Shown one piece after another: positions 54,339 through 62,429 of a DNA stretch of 62,429 nt. The notes beneath the pieces were generated by a model that ran no database searches, had not been told where the DNA came from, and saw only the letters and a list, made by a program, of their open reading frames with translations. The stretch is from Bifidobacterium breve (GTDB lineage: Bacteria; Bacteroidota; Bacteroidia; Flavobacteriales; Flavobacteriaceae): contig CALPIE020000002.1 of assembly GCA_943323545.2 (NCBI GenBank), positions 1 to 62,429 on the forward strand, in the 5' to 3' direction. The first letter of the stretch is position 1. Each line of letters starts with the position of its first letter. The position numbers and the translations under genes are program-made.

Positions 54339-55694
54339 ATGAAAGTTAAATTCATTGGAGGAGCAGGAACAGTGACAGGTTCAAAAACATTAATAGAAAG
54401 TAACGGAATTCGAATTCTTATTGATTGTGGTTTGTTTCAACGCATCAAACCTTTGCGGGAACTTAATTGGGAGGCTTTACCTATTTTACCTTCAACAATA
54501 GATTTTGTTTTGCTTACACACGGACATTTGGATCATTGCGGATGGTTACCAAAATTGATAAATCAAGGGTTTGAAGGTAAAATATATTGTACTAGTCCTA
54601 CAAAAGATATTGCAAAATTAATTTTGTTAGATAGCGCAAAAATTCAAGAAGAAGATGCTAATAAAGCCAATGAAAATAACTATTCCAAACATGAAATTGC
54701 CGAACCACTTTATACTGTTAATCAAGCAGAAATGGTTTTTCCTCATTTTAGAGTTATAAAAGAAAATGAAATATTTCAATTAGATGCTGAAATTTCAGCA
54801 GTTTTTACTAATGCTGGACATATTTTAGGTGCTTGTACAATAGAATTGAAAATAGAAAATAAATTTTTAGTTTTTTCAGGTGATATTGGTCGAGATAATG
54901 ACGATCTAATGTATCCGCCTACAAAACCTAAAAGAGCCGATTATGTATTTTTAGAAAGCACCTATGGAAACCGAATCCATCCAGATGAAAACGTAAAATT
55001 ATTATTAGAAGCCTATGTAAATACGACTTATCAAAAAGGAGGAACAGTAATTATTCCAAGTTTTGCCGTTGAACGTGCGCAAACAATAATGTACTTGTTA
55101 TGGCAATTGAAAGAAGAAGGAAAACTACCAAACATCCCTTTTATTATAGACACGCCAATGGGAATTAGTGTTTTGAATATTTTTGAAAATAATAAAAAGT
55201 GGCATAAATTAAGTAATGAAGATTGTGTAGCAATGTGTAAAATGTTTTCGATGATTTCTGATTATCAAGAAACAATAAATGTTATTTTTAACAATCAACC
55301 AAAAGTAGTTATTGCAGCAAGCGGAATGGTTACAGGAGGCAGGGTTTTAAGTTATTTTGAAAAATATATAGGTTTACCTGAAACCACAATAATTATTGTT
55401 GGTTTTCAAGCAGAAGGAACTCGCGGGAGAAAATTATTGGAAGGAGCTAAAGACATCAAAATACACGGAAAATATTATGATGTGCATGCGAATATTGTTG
55501 AAATTGAAGGTTTGTCTGCTCATGGAGATCAAAATGACTTATTGAATTGGCTTTCTGTATTGGAAACAAAACCAAAAAAAATATTTTTAGTTCATGGAGA
55601 AAATCAACCTGCCGATGAACTTCGAATTAAAATTAATGAAAAATACGGTTTTAATTGTGTAATTCCCTTAATGGGGCAAGAGTATGATCTGTAA
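54339..55694 (+). CDS. MBL-fold/beta-CASP metallo-hydrolase (RNase-like)
   Basis: The 451-aa product has metallo-beta-lactamase motifs: HGHLDHCG (residues 61-68), FTNAGHILGA, FSGDIGRD, and a beta-CASP domain with the C-terminal LSAHGDQNDLLNWL and IFLVHGE. It resembles CPSF-type and bacterial RNA exonuclease/endonuclease homologues such as YsxX-like RNA-specificity proteins. It should cut RNA with two zinc ions. It directly follows the ATP-cone/nuclease-like gene. Confidence 0.88.
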   Translation: MKVKFIGGAGTVTGSKTLIESNGIRILIDCGLFQRIKPLRELNWEALPILPSTIDFVLLTHGHLDHCGWLPKLINQGFEGKIYCTSPTKDIAKLILLDSAKIQEEDANKANENNYSKHEIAEPLYTVNQAEMVFPHFRVIKENEIFQLDAEISAVFTNAGHILGACTIELKIENKFLVFSGDIGRDNDDLMYPPTKPKRADYVFLESTYGNRIHPDENVKLLLEAYVNTTYQKGGTVIIPSFAVERAQTIMYLLWQLKEEGKLPNIPFIIDTPMGISVLNIFENNKKWHKLSNEDCVAMCKMFSMISDYQETINVIFNNQPKVVIAASGMVTGGRVLSYFEKYIGLPETTIIIVGFQAEGTRGRKLLEGAKDIKIHGKYYDVHANIVEIEGLSAHGDQNDLLNWLSVLETKPKKIFLVHGENQPADELRIKINEKYGFNCVIPLMGQEYDL

Positions 55695-55734
55695 AGATTT
55701 AACAAACTATTTAATTAAATTATTAGTAATTGAT

Positions 55735-55742
55735 TATCTTTG
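55735..55742 (+). promoter_or_regulatory. -7 element of the HYC_CC_PP/TonB run
   Basis: TATCTTTG ends one base before ATG 55744. This places the transcription start within the first codons if ATG 55744 is used and favours ATG 55747. It rules out the upstream start of the track ORF. Confidence 0.5.
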
Positions 55743-55743
55743 C

Positions 55744-56166
55744 ATGATGCAATTTAAAAAACACATAAGTTTATTTATCGCTTTAATTCTGTTAGTTTCT
55801 AACTCAGGATTAGCTTTTAATGTGCATTTTTGTGAAGGTAAAATTGCTTCTATTTCTTCTATATTCTCAAAAGAAGAAGTATGTAAAATGCTCATAAAAA
55901 AAGAAAAAGCATGTTGTGTAAAACTAGAATCATCCCATAAAAAATGTTGTTCAGATAAAAAAGTAAATCTAAAAAACAAAACTGAAAAAAGTATTATTAA
56001 AACTATTTCGTTTGATTTAGATTCATTTTATTTTTGTTTACAAAGGGAGTTAAAAATTAATAATTTTACACAACCTAGTTACAATTATTCAAATGTTGGT
56101 TATTCCTTTAATGCCAATGCACCACCACTCTATAAACTCTATTGCCAATTCACTTTATTTGGATAA
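55744..56166 (+). CDS. HYC_CC_PP family protein
   Basis: The product (140 aa) has a signal peptide (MMQFKKHISLFIALILLVSNSGLA) and the hallmarks of the HYC_CC_PP family: HFCEGKI, paired cysteines (ACC and KKCCSD) and the C-terminal NAPPLYKLYCQFTLFG. The many Cys and His suggest periplasmic metal binding, probably copper, but this is not proven. I start it at 55744 instead of 55684, which overlaps the previous gene and a promoter element. A TonB receptor follows 57 bp later. Confidence 0.85.
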   Translation: MMQFKKHISLFIALILLVSNSGLAFNVHFCEGKIASISSIFSKEEVCKMLIKKEKACCVKLESSHKKCCSDKKVNLKNKTEKSIIKTISFDLDSFYFCLQRELKINNFTQPSYNYSNVGYSFNANAPPLYKLYCQFTLFG

Positions 56167-56223
56167 AAATTAATGTTTTTCATAGTTAGAAATAAACAAT
56201 AAAAACATTAATAAAACTAAAGT

Positions 56224-58230
56224 ATGAATAAAATATCAATATTTATAATATTGTTGTTTTCAACTGTAACTTTTTCACAAGAAAAATTAGAAGAAGTTAA
56301 AGTGGAAACCAAAAAAAAGGGACTAAAAAAATCACTTTCATTAACGGCTAATACGACATTAGTAACGAGTAAAGAATTGCTTAAAGCTGCTTGTTGCAAC
56401 TTGGCTGAAAGTTTTGAAACCAATCCTTCCATTGATGTCAATTTCTCGGATGCCTTAACAGGAACCAAACAAATCAAAATGTTAGGTTTAACTAGCCCGT
56501 ATTTAATGATCACAGAAGAAAATATTCCTTCAGTTAGAGGCGCATCTCAAGCGTATGGATTATCATTTACACCAGGAACTTGGATTGAAAGTATCCAAAT
56601 TACAAAAGGTGCCGGAAGCGTAGTAAACGGCTACGAAAGTATTTCAGGGCAAATCAATACAGAATTAATTAAACCACTAAATGATATCCCGTTTTTTTTA
56701 AACGCTTATGGATCAACTGATTCTAGATATGAATTGAATACCCATTTCAATAAAAAAGTATCCGATAATTGGGCGACCAGTTTATACATTCATGGCAATA
56801 CGCGCGTGAAAAAAAACGATATGAATGATGATGGATTTTTAGACAATCCATTAGGTAAACAAATCAATTTAGTTAACCGTTGGCAATATTCTAATCAAGA
56901 AACAGGTTGGGTTTCATTCATCAATTTCAAATATATGAAAGATGAAAAACAAACAGGTGAATATGATTTTAATCCAGACATAGATAAATTAACTACAAAT
57001 TATTGGGGTTCTGAAATCAATACAGAACGATTTGATTTTACGTCTAAAATTGGTTATGTTTTTAAAGATATGCCTTATCAAAGTATTGGTTTTCAAAACG
57101 CATTCAGCAATCACAATCAGGATTCGTATTTTGGTTTGAATCAATATGATATCAAACAGCAAAGTTATTATTCGAATTTAATTTTCAATTCAATTATAAA
57201 CAATACTAGAAACAAGTTTACAACAGGATTGAATTTTACCTATGATAAATATTCTGAGTTTGTTTTTCTAAATAATGTAAGTAGAATTGATAATTCTGTG
57301 GGCGCTTTCTTTGAATATACTTTTGATGATAATGACAAGTTTAGTTTTATTCTTGGCGGAAGACTAGATTATCACAATCGATTAGGAACATTTGTCACAC
57401 CAAGATTACACATTAGATACAATCCTTGGGAAAAAGCAGTAGTTCGATTCTCAGCAGGAAGAGGCAAACGGGCAGCTAATATTTATGCCGAAAACCAACA
57501 ACTTTTTGGAAGCTCAAGATTATTTACAATTTTAGATACCAATGGTAAAATATACGGATTGAATCCAGAAATTGCTTGGAATTACGGTTTTAGTTTTACC
57601 CAAAACTTTTTCCTTTTCGGGAAAAGTGCAGATGTAACTTTAGATTTCTATCGAACCGATTTTCAAAATCAAGCTATTGTAGATGTAATGCAAAGTCCAC
57701 AACAAGTTTTATTTTACAATCTTAAAGGAAATTCTTATGCCAATAGTTTGCAACTCGATTTTAATTATGAAATAGTTAAACATCTTAATTTGAGAACTGC
57801 TTATAAATATTACGACATTTCAACTGATTATCTTTCGGGTAGTTTTCAAAGACCATTACAAGCCAAACATCGTTTGTTTGGAAATATAGAATATGCAACG
57901 CATATTAGTGATAAAGGGCAACAATGGCGTTTGGATGCTACGATAAATTGGTTAGGAAAACAATTATTACCCAATACTGCTTCTAATCCAGTTAATGATA
58001 GATTGCCCGAGTTTTCACCTTCCTTTTCTACTTTTAATATGCAAATTACAGCACAGCAATCGAGTACTTTAGAATTCTATTTTGGTGGAGAAAACATTGG
58101 AAATTACCGACAAAGTAAAGCGATAATAGGACAACATAATCCTTTTGGGACTAATTTTGATACCTCTATAGTTTATGCGCCTGTTTTTGGACAAATGTTT
58201 TATGCCGGATTGCGTTTTAAGATTAAATAA
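56224..58230 (+). CDS. TonB-dependent receptor, probably for a metal or metal complex
   Basis: The 668-aa product has a signal peptide (1-18), a plug domain (about 30-160: SFETNPSIDVNFSDALTGTKQIKMLGL, IQITKGAGSVVNGYESISGQINTE) and a 22-strand-type barrel ending MFYAGLRFKIK. There is no CarboxypepD_reg N-terminal domain. Two adjacent cysteines, Cys57-Cys58 (KAACCNLAESF), sit at the start of the plug and may bind metal. Neighbours with Cys-rich and HMA domains suggest copper or another soft metal. Confidence 0.9.
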   Translation: MNKISIFIILLFSTVTFSQEKLEEVKVETKKKGLKKSLSLTANTTLVTSKELLKAACCNLAESFETNPSIDVNFSDALTGTKQIKMLGLTSPYLMITEENIPSVRGASQAYGLSFTPGTWIESIQITKGAGSVVNGYESISGQINTELIKPLNDIPFFLNAYGSTDSRYELNTHFNKKVSDNWATSLYIHGNTRVKKNDMNDDGFLDNPLGKQINLVNRWQYSNQETGWVSFINFKYMKDEKQTGEYDFNPDIDKLTTNYWGSEINTERFDFTSKIGYVFKDMPYQSIGFQNAFSNHNQDSYFGLNQYDIKQQSYYSNLIFNSIINNTRNKFTTGLNFTYDKYSEFVFLNNVSRIDNSVGAFFEYTFDDNDKFSFILGGRLDYHNRLGTFVTPRLHIRYNPWEKAVVRFSAGRGKRAANIYAENQQLFGSSRLFTILDTNGKIYGLNPEIAWNYGFSFTQNFFLFGKSADVTLDFYRTDFQNQAIVDVMQSPQQVLFYNLKGNSYANSLQLDFNYEIVKHLNLRTAYKYYDISTDYLSGSFQRPLQAKHRLFGNIEYATHISDKGQQWRLDATINWLGKQLLPNTASNPVNDRLPEFSPSFSTFNMQITAQQSSTLEFYFGGENIGNYRQSKAIIGQHNPFGTNFDTSIVYAPVFGQMFYAGLRFKIK

Positions 58231-58260
58231 CAAAAATCAATTACAATAAAAAATAAAAAA

Positions 58261-58632
58261 ATGAAAAATACTATTATAATACTATTGCTAACTTTTGTTG
58301 GATTTTCAACACAAGCTCAAGATACCCGAGGCGGAGCCGAATTGAGCGGAGCTAAAAAAAATAAAAATGCCAAATATAATATCGAGGTAAATGGCAACTG
58401 TGAAATGTGTAAAAAAAGAATTGAGAAAGCCGCTTTTTCTGTAAAAGGAGTAAAAAGCGCCGATTGGCATATCGATGATCATAACTTACTTTTGTTCATT
58501 AACGAAGAAAAATGTTCGGCTATAGATGTTAAAAAAGCGATTGCAAAAGTCGGTCATGACACTGATGAAGTTAAAGCTACAGATGATCAATACAATACAC
58601 TACATGGTTGTTGTTTGTATGAGAGAAAATAA
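58261..58632 (+). CDS. Exported heavy-metal-associated (HMA) domain protein
   Basis: The 123-aa product has a signal peptide (1-20) and an HMA fold with the metal-binding GNCEMCKKRIE (Cys47, Cys50) and SVKGVKSADWHIDDHNLLLF. It is probably a periplasmic copper chaperone. Residues 22-32 (TRGGAELSGAK) come from a dispersed repeat shared with the M1 peptidase. Additional Cys residues lie at the C-terminus (HGCCLYE). Confidence 0.88.
   Translation: MKNTIIILLLTFVGFSTQAQDTRGGAELSGAKKNKNAKYNIEVNGNCEMCKKRIEKAAFSVKGVKSADWHIDDHNLLLFINEEKCSAIDVKKAIAKVGHDTDEVKATDDQYNTLHGCCLYERK
58324..58356 (+). repeat. acccgag-family repeat inside the HMA protein gene
   Basis: 30 of 33 bases match 12331..12363, in the same reading frame. 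It begins ACCCGAGGCGGAGCC and ends GGAGCTAAA. Confidence 0.7.
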
Positions 58633-58701
58633 AAAGATATTAATTGTATCAAAGCATAATTATCATTACTTTCACGTCCTTAAAATATATTTAAAACAGT
58701 T

Positions 58702-59379
58702 ATGACTAATTTTGACTGGAAACAGCTTTTTAACCCTGAGTTTTACATCTTATTAGAGTTTAGTGGAATTAAAATAGGATTATATGTAATTCTATTTATC
58801 ATTTTTGCAGAAACAGGTTTGCTAGCAGGATTTTTTCTGCCTGGAGATAGTTTGCTTTTTCTTTGTGGAATATACAGCGAATTGTTAATGCGTGAATTTT
58901 CTACTGGAAACGATTTTTTAAATGTTATAATCTTAGCTGTTTTAGTTTCAATTATGGGAATTTTAGGAAACATGACAGGTTATTGGTTCGGCAAAAAAAG
59001 CGGAAGTTATTTATTTAAAAAAGAAGATAACTTTCTTTTTAAGAAAAAATATTTGTATCAATCGAAAGATTTTTTTGATAAATACGGAAATAAAGCAATT
59101 GTTTTTGCTCGATTTTTACCCATTTTAAGAACATTCGCACCAGTTGTTGCTGGAATTGTAGAAATGAATAAAAAACAATTTATGTTTTACAATATAGTTG
59201 GTTCTATTTTGTGGTCATTCACTATGATTTTAGCAGGACATTACTTGTATGAGCTTTTTTTAAATCATTTTCAAATTGATTTAAAACATTATATCGAGTA
59301 CATCGTAATAGGTATAATATTGATTTCTACATTTCCAGTACTTTGGAAAATTTTCAAGAAAAAAGTTCATATAGATTAA
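58702..59379 (+). CDS. DedA family membrane protein
   Basis: The 225-aa product is a polytopic DedA (SNARE-associated) protein: FFLPGDSLLFLCGI, GYWFGKKSGSYLF, FFDKYGNKAIVFARFLPILRTFAPVVAG are the family motifs. DedA proteins are lipid transporters involved in undecaprenyl-phosphate or phosphatidylethanolamine flipping. The gene is 69 bp after the HMA gene and may be in the same operon or independent. Confidence 0.93.
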   Translation: MTNFDWKQLFNPEFYILLEFSGIKIGLYVILFIIFAETGLLAGFFLPGDSLLFLCGIYSELLMREFSTGNDFLNVIILAVLVSIMGILGNMTGYWFGKKSGSYLFKKEDNFLFKKKYLYQSKDFFDKYGNKAIVFARFLPILRTFAPVVAGIVEMNKKQFMFYNIVGSILWSFTMILAGHYLYELFLNHFQIDLKHYIEYIVIGIILISTFPVLWKIFKKKVHID

Positions 59380-59392
59380 TTAAATAAAATGT

Positions 59393-59427
59393 AAAAACCG
59401 CTTCATCATTGATAAAGCGGTTTTATT
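59393..59427. terminator. Bidirectional terminator between dedA-type gene and groEL
   Basis: AAAAACCGCTT-catcattgata-AAGCGGTTTTATTTT lies between two convergent genes. Confidence 0.85.
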
Positions 59428-59444
59428 TTATTTATAAATTTATT

Positions 59445-61393
<1,949 letters not shown>

Positions 61394-61435
61394 AATTGTA
61401 TTAATTAAGTAGTTGTTTTTTTTTGACATTAAGCA

Positions 61436-61454
61436 ATTGACAGAAATTGTGCCA
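61436..61454 (-). promoter_or_regulatory. Possible sigma-54-like -24/-12 element before groES
   Basis: Minus-strand TGGCACAATTTCTGT, 48 bases upstream of the groES ATG, keeps TGGCAC and G of the -12 GC in the right spacing, but the final C is T. It is only a candidate. No CIRCE element is seen. Confidence 0.3.
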
Positions 61455-61685
61455 TTAGCTTAAAACTGACATATTTTCAGCGACGATTTGGAATGTTACC
61501 AAAAGGTATGACGAAAATTAGCTAGCCCTGACAGCGAGGATGCCGATTTTTTTCGGCAGGAACAATGGCAGGAATATGGATTGCTGATTAAGCCCAAGCC
61601 AATGCTTCGCCAGTTCGCTCTGCTCGTGCCGCTTCAAATAAAGAAAGTTATCTAAAACGATCCCGAAACTTCGGGACAGATTAAA
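61455..61685. other. Repeat-containing spacer between groES and secG
   Basis: No gene is visible. It holds a hairpin GATGCCGATTTTTTTCGGCA region (61539-61560), another acccgag-family element (about 61603-61629, minus strand) and the small hairpin TCCCGAAaCTTCGGGA (61662-61678). Confidence 0.5.
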
Positions 61686-61717
61686 CAAAAAATCCCGAAA
61701 AAATTCGGGATTGATTT
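61686..61717 (-). terminator. Terminator of secG
   Basis: AAAAAATCCCGAA-aaaa-TTCGGGATTgatttt forms a stem, with A-run on the plus side giving a U-run for minus-strand transcripts, 16 bases after secG. Confidence 0.8.
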
Positions 61718-61732
61718 TATAAAATGAAAATA

Positions 61733-62095
61733 TTATTTTTTATCTGCAGCAGCAGGTGTAGCAGCAGGTTTGTCAGTTGCTTTTGATGGAGTTGCTTTTG
61801 CCGGTGTTTCAGTTTTTGCTGGTGTTGTTGTATCGTCAAATACTTTTGAACTGTTGTCATTTAAACTTCCAGAAAAGCTTAGGCTTGAAAGCAATACTAA
61901 AACGATTAATACTGCAGCTAAAGTCCAAGTGCTTTTATCTAAAAAGTCACTTGTTTTTTGAACACCACCTAGCATTTGTGAACCACCAACTGATGAATCT
62001 AAACCACCACCTTTAGGGTTTTGCACCATAATTACGATTATTAATAAGAAACAAACGATTGTTATTAATACTAAAAAAATTGAAAATGTACTCAT
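61733..62095 (-). CDS. secG: Preprotein translocase subunit SecG
   Basis: The 120-aa product has two membrane helices (FSIFLVLITIVCFLLIIVIMV; TWTLAAVLIVLVLLSSLSF) joined by the conserved QNPKGGGLDSSVGG loop, as in SecG of the SecYEG channel. The C-terminal 35 residues are Ala/Pro/Thr/Lys-rich repeats (TETPAKATPSKATDKPAATP), an extension common in this lineage. Its ATG is three bases after the stop of the TPR-like gene. Confidence 0.95.
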   Translation of the reverse strand: MSTFSIFLVLITIVCFLLIIVIMVQNPKGGGLDSSVGGSQMLGGVQKTSDFLDKSTWTLAAVLIVLVLLSSLSFSGSLNDNSSKVFDDTTTPAKTETPAKATPSKATDKPAATPAAADKK

Positions 62096-62098
62096 TGC

Positions 62099-62429
62099 TT
62101 AACTATTATTATTTTGTTGTAAATTTTTTATATCTAAAATTCGGTGTGCAAAGAAACTACTTTTTTCTGGATATTTCAAAATTAAAATTTCATATGCTTG
62201 AATTGCTTTAGAATATTTTTTTTGTTCCAAATAAACTTTTGCCAAAGTTTCGGTCATTAAATAAGATCTATCTTCAAAAACAAGCTCAGATAAAACGGGA
62301 TTTATTTCTTTATTTATTGGAGGAATTTTAGGATTATTTTCTATAAATTTATCTATTATCGCAGCTTTTTTCTGTCTTTCTGTTTCTTCAAATGATGTTT
62401 CTCTTCTTTCAATTGGTTTGAATCGTGAG
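62099..62429 (-). CDS. TPR-like protein (partial, C-terminal part)
   Basis: This gene is absent from the ORF track because its start lies outside the window. The minus strand is open from 62429 to TAA at 62099-62101 and reads ...FKPIERRETSFEETERQKKA, ...LVFEDRSYLMTETLAKVYLEQKKYSKAIQAYEILILKYPEKSSFFAHRILDIKN. The last 60 residues form one clear TPR (LAKVYLEQKKYSKAIQAYEIL). In related genomes a TPR-like gene precedes secG in the same operon; function is unknown. Confidence 0.75.
   Translation of the reverse strand, partial: SRFKPIERRETSFEETERQKKAAIIDKFIENNPKIPPINKEINPVLSELVFEDRSYLMTETLAKVYLEQKKYSKAIQAYEILILKYPEKSSFFAHRILDIKNLQQNNNS

Noticed and set aside
61394-61520. CIRCE/HrcA operator upstream of groES
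   Set aside because: No TTAGCACTC-N9-GAGTGCTAA or close variant is present.

Overview
The window is low-G+C chromosomal DNA from a member of the Flavobacteriaceae, most likely Flavobacterium or a close relative. Evidence read directly: gldB-gldC gliding genes, a C-terminal type IX secretion sorting tail, an exosortase F pair, an FtsZ with a very long C-terminal tail, no Shine-Dalgarno sequences, and Bacteroidetes-type promoters (TTG-N17-23-TAnnTTTG) before several genes. Most of the window is ordinary vertically inherited core genome.

Layout. 1-8207: end of an exported protein, a CoA-transferase/hydrolase, gpmI, a DUF5916-type outer-membrane protein and two convergent L,D-transpeptidases, one frameshifted in an A10 run. 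8208-10076: tRNA-Gly followed by a decayed integrative element (truncated tyrosine recombinase, 47-bp attL/attR repeats) and a 97-bp tandem array carrying the tRNA 3' end and terminators. 10077-24569: pepE, CarboxypepD_reg-like and DUF6702-like proteins, M1 peptidase, tatA, PAP2 phosphatase, O-methyltransferase, rlmN, a lipoprotein, polyprenyl synthase, an ECF sigma/membrane protein/barrel operon with a probable self-promoter, dnaG and a LuxR-type response regulator. 24649-28484: nadE, gldB, gldC, engB and a hydrolase. 28782-44815: the division and cell-wall (dcw) cluster mraZ-rsmH-ftsL-ftsI-murE-mraY-murD-ftsW-murG-murC-ftsQ-ftsA-ftsZ, with a probable MraZ operator at its head and a terminator after ftsZ. 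44993-51838: yqeY, tRNA-Arg with a second degenerate downstream array, a T9SS cargo protein, rpe, rpoD, a pnp gene interrupted by one in-frame TAA, and rpsO. 51945-59379: GAF-domain Met-sulfoxide reductase, xrtF and its partner, an ATP-cone/nuclease-like protein paired with a beta-CASP metallo-hydrolase, and a metal-related run (HYC_CC_PP protein, TonB receptor, HMA protein, DedA). 59445-62429: groEL, groES, secG and a TPR-like partial gene, all on the minus strand.

The most unusual signals are outside ordinary gene content: (i) a dispersed repeat of about 33 nt with a compensating mini-stem, found in intergenic DNA, in a terminator loop and in frame just after the signal peptide of two unrelated exported proteins; (ii) tandem arrays of tRNA 3' fragments plus terminators behind both tRNA genes; (iii) short G-poor direct repeats abutting the start codons of several dcw and neighbouring genes; (iv) single-event disruptions of pnp and an L,D-transpeptidase, which could be real or sequence errors.
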